A stretch of DNA of 64,000 bases from Pararhizobium sp. IMCC3301 (GCF_030758315.1 NZ_CP132336.1:682001-746000), one strand, 5' to 3'; counted from the stretch's first letter, positions 8,611 through 17,739 are shown. The notes: a model not told the origin generated them from the letters alone. Numbers and translations: made by a program.

Positions 8611-10215
8611 TTACGCGACATGAGTGGGCTTGGGCGCGGTATCTCCAAGGCGGATCATTTCGCGGAGCATCAATTCCACCAGCTCAGCGCGCTGCCGTGC
8701 ATGTTGAGGTGATTTCCACAGGTTTTGCATCTCATACGGGTCATTTTCCCGGTCAAAAAGCTCACCGTGATCCATGCCATCGAACAGGCTCACCCTCCAT
8801 CTGCCAGTCACGAAGCTGCGCGTGCGCATGCCTTTTTCCCTGCCCAGATGGATGCCCAATTCATCTTCTTCGATAAACATACCCTGGCGGGAAGCCAGAT
8901 CGCTGGAGGTCGTACCGGATATGATATCCATCCCCTGAGACCCGTTTTGGGGGGCCAGTCCTGCACGCGCCAGAATCGTGGTACCGATATCAATGGAACC
9001 GCTTACTTGTTGATTGGTGCTGGCGCTCTGTGAGCCAGGCTCTGACCAGATGAATGGAACGCGCAAAACACCATCATAATGAAGCCCATGCTTCAGCATC
9101 AAACCATGATCTCCCATGAAGTCACCGTGGTCGCTGGTGAAGATGACAATTGTATTTTCATCAAGACCACGCGCTCGCAAACCGTCAAGGACGCGCCCCA
9201 CGGCATCATCGACCATGGTGATCATGCCGTAGGTCAAGGCTATGATCTGCTGCGTTGCGCCAGAATCAGTTACCACAAAGGGTCTGGGACCTGCATTGTC
9301 GGCACTATCCGTGTGTGCCTCGGAGCGGAGCGCAGCAAGAAAGGGATGTTCGTCTTTTCCAACCACATCAAAGGTTTCAGGTAGCGGGATTGCGTCGGGA
9401 TCATAAAGATCAAAATAGCGTCCCGGTGGCGTGAACGGATGATGTGGATCAGGAAAGGAGCACTGTATGAAAAATGGCTGGCTTTGATCACCCTGTGCAA
9501 ACCCGTCCAGGAAGGAAAGCGTCTCATCGGCGACATAGCTGGTGGGGTAGAGTTCTTCAGGCATCGCAGTGCGCCAGGCCTGAGGCGCTTCCAAACCGGG
9601 CGAATTTAACGAGGAAGACGGGCCACGCAAGGCGTCCGGATCAGGATGGCGGTCCAGAAGCCAACGATCATAGTGACCATGAACCTGATCTCCATGTCCG
9701 TTTGCGAAGCGGACATGGTCGAAGCCATAATAGGGAAGTTGAATCTCGCGGTCTGGGTCCTTTGCCCACAGTTTCATCATCTCTGCTTCATAAGCCGGCC
9801 CCGTTCGTCTGTCGCGAACGGCATCACTAAGAACTTCTGGCGGCTCAACCAGATCATCTGTTTTCGATCCTGCATTGTCGATCAGGGGGCGGCCAGTCAT
9901 ATTCTGAAGATGGCTCTTACCGATCAATGCTGTTTTATAGCCGGCGGATCTGAGCAGATCGACATATGTCACCGCCTCAAGATCCAGCGGAATGCCATTA
10001 TGGCGGGATCCATTCGTGCTCGGCATACGCCCCGTCATCATAGCAATTCGGTTTGGCATGCAGATGGGACAGGCAACATAGAAATTGTCAAAACGCTGTC
10101 CACGGTTCGCGATCCCGTCAATATTGGGCGTCTGGACAATCGGATTACCATAGCAACCCAGATGGTCAGCCCGATGCTGATCGGTCATGAACAGAAGAAA
10201 ATTAGGTGGTCGCAT
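8611..10215 (-). CDS. Type I (formylglycine) sulfatase, cytoplasmic
   Basis: This is a 534-residue sulfatase of the alkaline-phosphatase superfamily that hydrolyses organic sulfate esters. It has the N-terminal metal-site segment FLLFMTDQHRADHLG and the formylglycine motif CMPNR at residues 52-56, followed by IAMMTGRMPS. The second metal segment reads IVIFTSDHGDFMGDHG. No signal peptide is seen, so desulfation should occur in the cytoplasm after import by the adjacent TctABC system. The Cys needs oxidation by a maturation enzyme, and none is found in the window. A phosphonate or choline-sulfate type hydrolase of the same fold is an alternative. Confidence 0.88.
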   Translation of the reverse strand: MRPPNFLLFMTDQHRADHLGCYGNPIVQTPNIDGIANRGQRFDNFYVACPICMPNRIAMMTGRMPSTNGSRHNGIPLDLEAVTYVDLLRSAGYKTALIGKSHLQNMTGRPLIDNAGSKTDDLVEPPEVLSDAVRDRRTGPAYEAEMMKLWAKDPDREIQLPYYGFDHVRFANGHGDQVHGHYDRWLLDRHPDPDALRGPSSSLNSPGLEAPQAWRTAMPEELYPTSYVADETLSFLDGFAQGDQSQPFFIQCSFPDPHHPFTPPGRYFDLYDPDAIPLPETFDVVGKDEHPFLAALRSEAHTDSADNAGPRPFVVTDSGATQQIIALTYGMITMVDDAVGRVLDGLRARGLDENTIVIFTSDHGDFMGDHGLMLKHGLHYDGVLRVPFIWSEPGSQSASTNQQVSGSIDIGTTILARAGLAPQNGSQGMDIISGTTSSDLASRQGMFIEEDELGIHLGREKGMRTRSFVTGRWRVSLFDGMDHGELFDRENDPYEMQNLWKSPQHARQRAELVELMLREMIRLGDTAPKPTHVA

Positions 10216-10251
10216 GGACTTGCTTTCAAATTTTATTGTTTTTGGGTTCGG

Positions 10252-11754
10252 CTAGGATCGTTTGGATCGCGTGCCCATTTGGTCGCGAAAATGCATTCGC
10301 CCGATAATAGACATCAGTCCAATGGCAACCAGCACCGCGATGGCGATCAACGGGACAGGCGTCAGCAGCAATTCAAGCCAGTTGCCACGCGCCGTTCCCG
10401 CCGCAGTCCGCAACCGCTCTTCTGCCAACGGGGCCAGAATGAATCCGATCACGAATGGAGCAAGCGGAAACCGGAACCACGACATGAAAAGGCCAAGAAC
10501 GCCAAATGCAAACATGATGGCCGTGTCCTCAACCCGGTTGTTGGTCGATATCACCCCGACCGTGCAAAGCATCAGAACCAGAGGAACCAACAAATATTTG
10601 GGCACAGAAAGAACTGACCGAAGATAGCGCACGGACAGAACCATCACGAAAAGGGTAACGATATTGGCAACCAGATAGGTTGAAATAATGCCGTAAAATA
10701 CTTCCGGATGCTCGGAAACCAGAAGTGGCCCCGGCTGGATCTGGTGCAGAATAAGTGCCGCCATCAGCAGCACGTCCTGACCCGAACCCGGGATGCCCAG
10801 CGCGATCATCGGCACCAGCGCGCCGCCAACCGTCGCATTGTTTCCGCTCTCCGAGGCGACAAGCGCCTCCTCGCTGCCATTGCCGAATTCATCACGGTTC
10901 TTGGACATGCCTTTCGCCGCTGAATAGGCTACGATTGCACCAATATTGGCACCGATCCCTGGCATCAGGCCGATAAGTGTCCCAATCAGAGACGACCTGA
11001 TCAAATTTCCGAAATAGCGAAAGCATCGGCCCAGTTCATGAAGAATTTCGGGCAGACGCGCAGAAGCCTGTTGCATGATCTGGCGATCATCACTTGAGTC
11101 AACCAGCATCTGCCGCACCGCAAACGCACCGATCAGAACCGCAAGCAGATCAAACCCGTTCGACAGCGACGGCACCCCGAAGGTGAAACGGTTTGTAGCT
11201 GAAATACTGTCGAATCCGACAAGCGCCAGGCTGATCCCCAAGACGCCTGAAATCAATGATTTCAGAATGGCTCCCTGACCGGCAAACGCAATCAGTATCA
11301 ATCCCAGTACAATGAAGACGAAGTAATCAAAACTTTGAAGTTGCGATGCCAGCCGTGCCAATGGCGCGGACAGGCTGGCAAGAACCAGCCAGGAGACGAT
11401 GCCCCCAAACAGAGATGCCATGATACCGATCGAAAGAGCACGCGCTGCAAAGCCTTTTCTAGCCAGTGCGTGACCATCAATCGCCGTCATGACTGCAGCT
11501 GGAGTACCGGGAACACCAATCAAAACGGCTGATGACAGGCCACCTGTCACTCCGCCCACATAGATCCCGATTAGCAGCACTTGGGCAAGTAGATTGTCCA
11601 TGGCAAATGTGGCAGGAAGGACCAGCGCCATCAACATGCCGCCTCCCAACCCGGGGATAGCACCAACGACGACACCGGCAAACACACCAATAATGCAATA
11701 AAGCATCGGCATTGGCCCGAGCATGTATGCAAGAGAATTAAGAAGGTCGTTCAT
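10252..11754 (-). CDS. Tripartite tricarboxylate transporter large permease (TctA family)
   Basis: The protein (about 500 residues) has the TctA layout of roughly 10-12 membrane segments. The conserved glycine-rich loop GAIPGLGGGM lies near the N-terminus, and the second copy, GLMPGIGANIGAIVAYSAAK, is followed by the SGNNATVGGALVPMIALGIPG block. It forms the channel of a TTT importer with TctB and uses a TctC binding protein. The start at 11754 was preferred because a GTGAGTGGG ribosome-binding region precedes it; a GTG six bases upstream is also possible. The real substrate is likely the sulfated or carboxylated compound handled by the adjoining sulfatase rather than citrate. Confidence 0.92.
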   Translation of the reverse strand: MNDLLNSLAYMLGPMPMLYCIIGVFAGVVVGAIPGLGGGMLMALVLPATFAMDNLLAQVLLIGIYVGGVTGGLSSAVLIGVPGTPAAVMTAIDGHALARKGFAARALSIGIMASLFGGIVSWLVLASLSAPLARLASQLQSFDYFVFIVLGLILIAFAGQGAILKSLISGVLGISLALVGFDSISATNRFTFGVPSLSNGFDLLAVLIGAFAVRQMLVDSSDDRQIMQQASARLPEILHELGRCFRYFGNLIRSSLIGTLIGLMPGIGANIGAIVAYSAAKGMSKNRDEFGNGSEEALVASESGNNATVGGALVPMIALGIPGSGQDVLLMAALILHQIQPGPLLVSEHPEVFYGIISTYLVANIVTLFVMVLSVRYLRSVLSVPKYLLVPLVLMLCTVGVISTNNRVEDTAIMFAFGVLGLFMSWFRFPLAPFVIGFILAPLAEERLRTAAGTARGNWLELLLTPVPLIAIAVLVAIGLMSIIGRMHFRDQMGTRSKRS

Positions 11755-11763
11755 ACCCACTCA

Positions 11764-12231
11764 CTATGGAAGGTTGACGAATAGAATGTTGCGGAACGTG
11801 TAGGAGACCACAAACACTGCCAAAACCGTTGTAATGCCCAGAATTATCAGCGCCCTGGCCTTCAGTGGCGCAAGAACAGCTCCGGCAGACAGTACAAAAA
11901 GCACGGAAGCCAGCTCGAAATGGGCCCATCCTGAAATAAGAATGTACACATAGGCCCCCAGCAAAAACACAATCAGACTCTGCCGGATCAAATCCAGAGG
12001 GAGCGACCAACTCAAAAGTTCCGCGCGCTCAGCAGACGCTGTCTGGCGCACCTGCTTCAACACTGCCACGGCCAACAGAATTGCAGACAAAATCCCCATC
12101 AACGCCACAGCAAACTTCGGGAGAAACCCCGGTCCGAGCAAATCATAGCCAGGGTTAGCTATCAGCGTCGCGCGCCAGTACATCACCGCCGAGAAAGCTG
12201 TCAACAATAGGCCTGATACGATATCTCGCAT
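11764..12231 (-). CDS. Tripartite tricarboxylate transporter small permease (TctB family)
   Basis: The 155-residue protein has four predicted membrane helices, the usual TctB form, with the N-terminal GLLLTAFSAVMYWRATLIA and LLGPGFLPKFAVALMGIL segments typical of the family. It lies nine bases before the tctA start and is the small membrane partner of that protein. Confidence 0.85.
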   Translation of the reverse strand: MRDIVSGLLLTAFSAVMYWRATLIANPGYDLLGPGFLPKFAVALMGILSAILLAVAVLKQVRQTASAERAELLSWSLPLDLIRQSLIVFLLGAYVYILISGWAHFELASVLFVLSAGAVLAPLKARALIILGITTVLAVFVVSYTFRNILFVNLP

Positions 12232-12439
12232 TTTCGGTCCCCCTCATCAGTCAGCAATTGCAATCTGCCGGAGCACAATCGGCACAGATCGCTCAAGATG
12301 ACCTGACACCAAGAATTCGCGCCATCCCCAACGCGCAGTTCCAGGAATTCATCATTTGTCAGAATACCAACAGACAGACGCAAGCCTTAAAGGAGAACAG
12401 GCCGACCGGAAATACCCGGCCGACCCCTTATCTGTTCTG

Positions 12440-13399
12440 CTACTTGACCAGCCCAAAGCGCTCGAATGCAGACCGGCGCTCATCGTTCATTTCTTTCGCG
12501 AACTTTGCAAGCTCCTCACCCGTCAGAACTGCTGGTGGCATGCTGGTGCGCTCCATCAAATCATCTCGATTAGCCGAATCTGCAAAAGCCTCGGAAAAGA
12601 CGCCGCTCCAGTAATCCTTGATATCCTGCGGAAGATCCTTACGTCCCCACAGATATCCATAGGCGCAGCTTGTCCTCGGGGTTTCAAAACCCTGTTCGCC
12701 CATCGTGCTGAGATCAGGCAGGGCCGGATGGCGTTCACTTCCGTACCAAGCCAAAGCAGTCACATCGCCCGCACGGACCTGCGATCCGATTTCTGTAGGT
12801 GAATTATCAATCAGATCAATCTCCCCTGATATCAGAGCCTGGCGACTGGCAGCCCCTCCCCCGCCCACAGAGACAAGATTAAGATCAATTCCCAGCTCTT
12901 CTTCCAATCGCAACATGTTGATGTGTGACAGCGATCCGATATTGATTGCAGCATTCACCTCATTCGGATGTTCTGTTGCATAGGCCTGCAACCCCTTCAG
13001 GTCCGAATATGGTGCATCAGCCGCTCCAAACAAACCAAGGCAGAACTCCGCAACACGGGCAATCGGCTCAATTTGATCCAGAAGGTCAAAGCCGAGCAAG
13101 CCCATGGCGCTGGTTTGAAATGGTGCGTCATGAATGAACAGGAACGTGTATCCATCTGCCGGTTGCTCAGCCACAAAGCGTGTTCCCGCAACCGTTCCGG
13201 CCCCAGGCATCGCCGTCACCGTGATCGATTGCGGAATATCACCCTGAATGATGTTCAAGGTTGCAAGGGCGAGATTGTGAATTCCGCCTCCAGCATTGTT
13301 CGGGAAGACCCACTGGATTGGTTTTTCTGGATATTCCGCATTTGCACCTGTTGCGAATAACAGCAATGCCCCTGCAACCGCGGCCATTTTCTTATGCAT
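12440..13399 (-). CDS. TctC-family periplasmic substrate-binding receptor
   Basis: The roughly 319-residue product begins with a Sec signal peptide (MHKKMAAVAGALLLFATGANA) and continues EYPEKPIQWVFPNNAGGG, the typical TctC/BugT receptor entry. It delivers ligand to the TctAB permease. The start at 13399 has a strong GGGAGGAAG ribosome-binding site. A 208-base gap separates it from tctB, which is common after binding-protein genes, where it lets the receptor be made in excess. The gene is first in the operon, and a candidate IclR operator lies about 94 bases upstream. Confidence 0.9.
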   Translation of the reverse strand: MHKKMAAVAGALLLFATGANAEYPEKPIQWVFPNNAGGGIHNLALATLNIIQGDIPQSITVTAMPGAGTVAGTRFVAEQPADGYTFLFIHDAPFQTSAMGLLGFDLLDQIEPIARVAEFCLGLFGAADAPYSDLKGLQAYATEHPNEVNAAINIGSLSHINMLRLEEELGIDLNLVSVGGGGAASRQALISGEIDLIDNSPTEIGSQVRAGDVTALAWYGSERHPALPDLSTMGEQGFETPRTSCAYGYLWGRKDLPQDIKDYWSGVFSEAFADSANRDDLMERTSMPPAVLTGEELAKFAKEMNDERRSAFERFGLVK

Positions 13400-13716
13400 G
13401 CTACTTCCTCCCAAATTGGATTTCGAGTTTCATACCGACTCATGGTGAGTAAGGCTGATCCCCTCCTGAAACTCTATCGAAATACATATCAGTTCCGCTC
13501 AGTGGAACATACACGTCCGACATGGAGACTGGCCCCGGCCCATCACCTGTCGAACTTTGCAGCAGCTGTGGTATTGGTCGGCTTTTATAAACGGGCGGAA
13601 GGTCTGAAAATGTTCGCGCGACGCGATTAACGGCCCGGGCTTTGCGAAATATCTATGCTCTGAAACGATCCAACCTTATATTCAGATCAACCGAAAATGA
13701 AGATATAGGAAACGTA
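13400..13716. other. Divergent promoter region between tctC and the MAPEG gene
   Basis: These 317 bases have no credible gene. They hold the tctC leader and ribosome-binding site on the minus strand, the palindrome at 13493-13507, and a short AT-rich stretch before the MAPEG start. Confidence 0.6.
13493..13507. promoter_or_regulatory. Candidate IclR operator, copy 1 (TTCCGC-N3-GTGGAA)
   Basis: The 15-mer TTCCGCTCAGTGGAA is an imperfect palindrome, flanked by G and C so that GTTCC/GGAAC also pair. The same pattern appears at 21113-21127 and, inverted, at 27797-27811, always ahead of an importer, regulator or catabolic operon. IclR-family sites are often short TTCC/GGAA-type palindromes. Confidence 0.55.
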
Positions 13717-14139
13717 GTGAACACACCATTCGATCCGTCAGCCATTGCCATTGTCGGTATTTACGCAGCGCTCTGCGCCTTCATTCTGACATGGCTGGGC
13801 AACAGCACCGGCTCGCTGCGCCGCAAGAACCGCATTGCCGTTGGCGATGGCGGCAACAAGCACCTCATCCGCATCATGCGCGGCCACGCAAATGCCGTTG
13901 AAAACATGCCAATCACTCTGTTGCTGCTGGCTATCGCCGCTCTGGTGGGAACGCCGCTCTTTGTGCTGCACATTCTCGGCATCCTGTTTGTCATCGGCCG
14001 CATTCTCCACGCCTGGCATTTCATTCAGGAAGATGCACCGGGCTGGCAGCGCTTTGGCGGCTTTGGACTGTCAGCCCTTGTCACTCTGGTGCTGGCTCTG
14101 GGATTGCTCGGCCATGGCACCTGGATCGCCTTCAGTTAG
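13717..14139 (+). CDS. MAPEG-family membrane protein
   Basis: This 140-residue protein has four predicted membrane helices and the MAPEG pattern (membrane-associated proteins in eicosanoid and glutathione metabolism), seen in RIMRGHANAVENMPITLLLL and RILHAWHF. Members include glutathione transferases and peroxidases, but most bacterial copies are uncharacterised. The start is taken as the GTG at 13717 (VNTPFDPSAI) because AGGA precedes it at good spacing and the mature fold begins there; an ATG at 13642 would add 25 unconvincing residues. It stands alone. Confidence 0.75.
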   Translation: MNTPFDPSAIAIVGIYAALCAFILTWLGNSTGSLRRKNRIAVGDGGNKHLIRIMRGHANAVENMPITLLLLAIAALVGTPLFVLHILGILFVIGRILHAWHFIQEDAPGWQRFGGFGLSALVTLVLALGLLGHGTWIAFS

Positions 14140-14169
14140 ATTCTGTTGCGCGCACGCAGCCCATAAGAG

Positions 14170-14235
14170 GCGGATATTTTCACGAACTGCCAGCAGGCGG
14201 CACAGCTTTGTTTGCCAGCATCGGCAAATATCCGC
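14170..14235 (+). promoter_or_regulatory. Possible structured mRNA leader upstream of metY
   Basis: The perfect 10-base arms GCGGATATTT (14170-14179) and AAATATCCGC (14226-14235) enclose two smaller stems, TGCC/GGCA (14188-14202) and TTTGCC/GGCAAA (14211-14228). The second inner stem shares three bases with the outer arm, so the two folds compete, as in a switching leader. The structure ends 44 bases before the metY start. It does not match the SAM-II pattern I know. It could also be a DNA operator or chance. Confidence 0.4.
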
Positions 14236-14279
14236 TATGAGTTCCGGTGAGATTATCGAAAACCAATTGAGGAAAATCC

Positions 14280-15557
14280 ATGTCTGACAACGGCCCGTCA
14301 TTTGATACACTTGCAGTCCATGCAGGAGCCAAACCCGATCCGACCACCGGAGCGCGGATCACACCGATCTACCAGACCACTGCCTTTGTTTTTGAGGACG
14401 TGGATCATGCAGCCAGCCTGTTCGGCCTGCAGGCCTTCGGAAATATCTACACCCGCATCACCAACCCCACCACAGCGGTTCTGGAAGAGCGTGTGGCAGC
14501 GCTCGAAGGCGGCACTGCCGGACTTTGCGTCGCCTCGGGCCATGCCGCTCAGCTGCTGGTGTTCCACACCCTGATGCAGCCGGGTGACGAAATTGTCGCC
14601 GCCAACAAATTATATGGCGGCTCGATCAACCAGATGAACCATTCCTTCAAGAATTTCGGCTGGAATGTGGTCTGGGCCGATACCGATGATCTGACCACTT
14701 TTGAAAATGCCATCACCCCGAAAACCAAGGCGATCTTTGTTGAAAGCATCGCCAATCCGGGCGGCGTTGTGACCGACATGGAAGCCCTCAGCAAGATCGC
14801 CAAACGTGCCGGTGTGCCGCTGATTGTCGACAATACAATGGCCACTCCCTATCTGTGCCGGCCATTCGAGCATGGTGCGGATATCATCGTGCATTCGCTG
14901 ACAAAATTTCTCGGCGGCCATGGCAATTCCATGGGCGGTGCCATTGTTGATGGCGGCACATTCGACTGGATGCGCGAAGGCCGCTATCCGATGCTCAGCG
15001 AACCGCGCCCGGAATACAACAACATCGTCATTGGCGAAGTGTTCGGCAATTTCGCGTTTGCCATTGCCTGCCGTGTGCTGGGTCTGCGCGATCTGGGTCC
15101 GGCGATTTCGCCGACCAATTCATTCAACATCCTCACCGGCATTGAAACCCTCAGCCTGCGCATGCAGCGCCATTGCGACAATGCCCAGAAGGTCGCCGAA
15201 TTCCTCTCCGAACACCCAAAAATCTCCTGGGTTTCCTATGCCGGACTGCCCGGCGACCGCTACCACAAGCTGCAGCAGAAATACATGCCCAAGGGTGCCG
15301 GAGCGGTGTTCACATTTGGTGTCACCGGCGGTTATGAGGCAGGTGTTGCGCTGGTTGGAAAAGTCGAGCTGCTGTCGCATCTTGCCAATCTGGGCGATAC
15401 CAGAAGCCTGATTATCCATCCTGCTTCGACGACCCATCGGCAGCTATCCGACGAGCAGAAAAAAGCCGCCGGTGCCGGCCCCGATGTGGTGCGTGTCTCA
15501 ATCGGCATTGAAGACCCGGCAGACATCATCGCCGATCTGGATCAGGCCCTCGCCTGA
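14280..15557 (+). CDS. metY: O-acetylhomoserine sulfhydrylase (PLP-dependent)
   Basis: The 425-residue enzyme belongs to the Cys/Met-metabolism PLP family and makes homocysteine from O-acetylhomoserine and sulfide. The start [20 protein letters not shown], the block [20 protein letters not shown] and the PLP-lysine segment [11 protein letters not shown] are typical of MetY. The C-terminal [11 protein letters not shown] block is also present. Length is normal. The start has a GAGGA site. It is followed by a clear intrinsic terminator and preceded by a possible structured leader. In a sulfatase-rich neighbourhood it is a natural outlet for reduced sulfur, but it is probably a housekeeping gene. 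Confidence 0.92.
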   Translation: MSDNGPSFDTLAVHAGAKPDPTTGARITPIYQTTAFVFEDVDHAASLFGLQAFGNIYTRITNPTTAVLEERVAALEGGTAGLCVASGHAAQLLVFHTLMQPGDEIVAANKLYGGSINQMNHSFKNFGWNVVWADTDDLTTFENAITPKTKAIFVESIANPGGVVTDMEALSKIAKRAGVPLIVDNTMATPYLCRPFEHGADIIVHSLTKFLGGHGNSMGGAIVDGGTFDWMREGRYPMLSEPRPEYNNIVIGEVFGNFAFAIACRVLGLRDLGPAISPTNSFNILTGIETLSLRMQRHCDNAQKVAEFLSEHPKISWVSYAGLPGDRYHKLQQKYMPKGAGAVFTFGVTGGYEAGVALVGKVELLSHLANLGDTRSLIIHPASTTHRQLSDEQKKAAGAGPDVVRVSIGIEDPADIIADLDQALA

Positions 15558-15589
15558 GAGGCTTATTCGGCACGAAATTACTGACAAAG

Positions 15590-15622
15590 CCGCGGCGTTG
15601 CAATTCAGCGCCGCGGTTTTCT
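15590..15622 (+). terminator. Intrinsic terminator after metY
   Basis: The arms CCGCGGCG (15590-15597) and CGCCGCGG (15609-15616) form a perfect 8-bp stem with an 11-base loop, followed directly by TTTTCT. This is a standard rho-independent terminator 33 bases after the metY stop. Confidence 0.85.
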
Positions 15623-15746
15623 GGTTGAATTGAGGTCTCGCACGCCGTCCGCTTCCACAGCCCGCCACCTCAGCCTGACGACAAATTTCCCGGCCCACCG
15701 AAAAAACCCTTGCGCAACCGCGACGCATCGCGCTATCCCCGGCGAC

Positions 15747-15836
15747 GGAGAGGTGGCCGAGTGGTCGAAGGCGCGCCCCTGCTAAGGGTGTAGGCGGGTA
15801 ACCGTCTCGAGGGTTCGAATCCCTTCCTCTCCGCCA
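15747..15836 (+). tRNA. tRNA-Ser (anticodon GCU)
   Basis: The 90-base sequence folds as a class II tRNA. The acceptor stem is GGAGAGG/CCTCTCC, the D-arm contains GCCGAGTGGTCGAAGGC, the anticodon loop CTGCTAA has GCT at 15781-15783, a long variable arm follows, and the T-arm reads GGGTTCGAATCCC. The CCA end is encoded in the DNA. It reads AGC/AGU serine codons. The downstream side abuts an insertion-sequence remnant. Confidence 0.95.
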
Positions 15837-15846
15837 TTATCCCAAA

Positions 15847-16325
15847 GTCCATACCGGACACATGCTTTACAGTTTATTCCGGAGACATGGTTTACACTTT
15901 CTCCGATGTGAATAGCCCGGATGGATTGACCAACCGCGAAGGAGCCGGACGCCCTCGTTTGCTGAGCGATGAGCAAATGCTGGAACTGGCGCAGATTGTC
16001 GAAACCGGACCAGACCGGGAGATAAATGGTGTTGTGCGGTGGCGGCGCATCGATCTGGTTCGGATAATCAGCGAACGGTTCGAGGTAACGTGCTCTCAAA
16101 GCGTCGTCTCCGATTATCTGGCTGAACTCGGCTTTTCCCATATCTCGGGCCGTCCGCAGCATCCTGCTCAAGATCCACAGGTGATTGAGGCTTTCAAAAA
16201 AACTTCGCCATTAGGCTCGCAGCCCACATAGCCGACCTGCCGGATGGCACGCCAATTGAGATCTGGTTTCAGGACGAAGCCCGTATTGGACAAAAGAACG
16301 GACGCGTCCGTACCTGGGCGAAGAT
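15847..16325 (+). mobile_element. IS630-family insertion-sequence remnant with broken transposase
   Basis: An open frame at 15887-16231 encodes the N-terminal helix-turn-helix of an IS630-type transposase (GRPRLLSDEQMLELAQIV, WRRIDLVRIISERFEV). The reading continues in the -1 frame from a run of seven A residues at 16196-16202 as the start of the DDE domain (GTPIEIWFQDEARIGQKNG, RVRTWA) and then stops matching near 16318. The C-terminal catalytic part and the right end are gone, so it cannot move. The left end contains short repeated segments around TTTACACTTTCTCCG and begins about ten bases after tRNA-Ser. A similar end occurs at 28024-28063. Confidence 0.8.
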
Positions 16326-16523
16326 ACCTTCTTGCAGGCGGGCGAATTTCTCAGGATCGGAACTTGGGGTCTGGTCATCGTTGCGCACATGGCAATGCAC
16401 AATGGTTGCACCGGCTTCAAATGCGGCTTGGGTACTCTCGACTTGTTCATCAACGAAGATCGGAACTGCAGGATTAACTTACGTACGCTGCAATGATCCA
16501 GTGATGGCCACACAGATGATATA
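16317..16523 (-). pseudogene. Fragment of a BKACE (3-keto-5-aminohexanoate cleavage-type, DUF849) gene
   Basis: Read on the minus strand, this segment encodes IICVAITGSL, an in-frame TAA at 16479-16481, then NPAVPIFVDEQVESTQAAF, EAGATIVHCHVRNDD and QTPSSDPEKFARLQEGIF. That is the N-terminal fifth of a BKACE enzyme, which cleaves beta-keto acids with acetyl-CoA. The residue lost to the stop is a Lys/Arg in relatives. The fragment ends where the IS630 remnant begins. It directly follows the aminotransferase gene on the same strand, so it was probably the last gene of that operon before the insertion and deletion. Confidence 0.7.
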
Positions 16524-16530
16524 TGGTTAG

Positions 16531-17739
16531 TCAGGTTTCGTCTGGATCCTCTCCTCCTCGCCCTAAGGCACGTACAGCCGCCGCTGCGCCGTATTGGCTG
16601 GGGTCAAGGCCAAGCACATTCAGAGCCAGATCAATGCATCCAATGGCTCCCAGCAGGGTCGGGGCGTTGATGTGCCCCATGTGTCCAATTCGAATTGATT
16701 TCCCAGACCATCTCCCCAGGCCTCCACCTAACGTCACTCCACAGTTTTCACGGCAGAAAGAGATGACCTTGCCCGCCAATCCGTCTGGTAGATTGAAGAC
16801 AGAGACCGAAGATGCCTGGTTTTTCTGCACCGGTATATTCGCAATGGCCCCAACATCATGCCAGCTTGAAATGGCAGACTGAGTAGCTTGTTTCAACAAC
16901 TCATGCCGTTTGAAAATCGTAGAAAGTCCTTCCTCGGCCATCATGTCAAATGCTTCGGCCAATCCGAATAATAATTGCTCTGGCGGAGTACCGCAGTATT
17001 TTTGATAGTGGTTTGTTCCGTTGCGTGTGCTCCAATCCCAATATCGTGTGCGCAGGTCTGCACATTTATGTGCTTCCAGCGCACGCTGGCTGGCAGCGAC
17101 GAAACCCAGACCTGGAGCGCTCATCAATCCCTTCTGCGAGGCGGACACCGCCACATCTACCCCCCATTTTTGAAATTCGAATGGCATGGTGCCAAGAGAT
17201 GCCACAGCATCGACCATCAACAGCGCTGGATGCCCTACAACGTCAATGGCCTGTCGCAGCTCCCCGACATCATTCGAGACCCCTGATGCCGTATCCACCT
17301 GCACACATAGGATGGCACGAATAGTATGGGCTTTGTCTGCCTTTAAGCGCTCAGACAGTGCCTCCGGGTTAACGGCACTGTGCCAGTCGGCTGACAATAT
17401 CTCGACCTGCAAGCCCATTGCGGACGCCATCTCGCCCCAACCCACGGCAAAGCGTCCTGATTGCAGCACCAGAATTTTTTCACCCCGGCACAGTGTGTTA
17501 CTAAGCGCCGCATCCCAAGCGCCATGGCCATTTGCGGCGTAAAGAAAGACCGGTTCTGATGTCTCAAACACACCTCTCAGGCCCGCTTCGCATCTTGCTG
17601 TAACGTCCAGCAATGGTCCGGAATAAATATCAATGGATGCGCAGTGCATGGCCGCTCGCACCCTGTCAGGCAGAATGGAAGGGCCGGGAATAAGTTGGAT
17701 TTGCGGACCAGACGCCAGCGGTTTCGAAAATGACGTCAC
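16531..17739 (-). CDS. Class V aminotransferase (serine/alanine-glyoxylate type)
   Basis: The 402-residue PLP enzyme resembles alanine- or serine-glyoxylate and 2-aminoethylphosphonate-type aminotransferases. It has the small-molecule entry LIPGPSILPDRV, the cofactor loop ANGHGAWDAALSN, the Asp segment MVDAVASLGTMPF and the Schiff-base lysine in SASQKGLMSAPG. The start is the GTG at 17739, which overlaps the stop of the TRAP permease (GTGA); the longer open frame upstream lies inside that gene. Its coupling to a TAXI-TRAP importer suggests that an imported amino or keto acid is the substrate. The exact reaction cannot be told. Confidence 0.82.
   Translation of the reverse strand: MTSFSKPLASGPQIQLIPGPSILPDRVRAAMHCASIDIYSGPLLDVTARCEAGLRGVFETSEPVFLYAANGHGAWDAALSNTLCRGEKILVLQSGRFAVGWGEMASAMGLQVEILSADWHSAVNPEALSERLKADKAHTIRAILCVQVDTASGVSNDVGELRQAIDVVGHPALLMVDAVASLGTMPFEFQKWGVDVAVSASQKGLMSAPGLGFVAASQRALEAHKCADLRTRYWDWSTRNGTNHYQKYCGTPPEQLLFGLAEAFDMMAEEGLSTIFKRHELLKQATQSAISSWHDVGAIANIPVQKNQASSVSVFNLPDGLAGKVISFCRENCGVTLGGGLGRWSGKSIRIGHMGHINAPTLLGAIGCIDLALNVLGLDPSQYGAAAAVRALGRGGEDPDET

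Noticed and set aside
14140-14279. SAM-II riboswitch in front of metY
   Set aside because: The leader is structured, but the SAM-II pseudoknot pattern I know is not present, so no riboswitch class is claimed.
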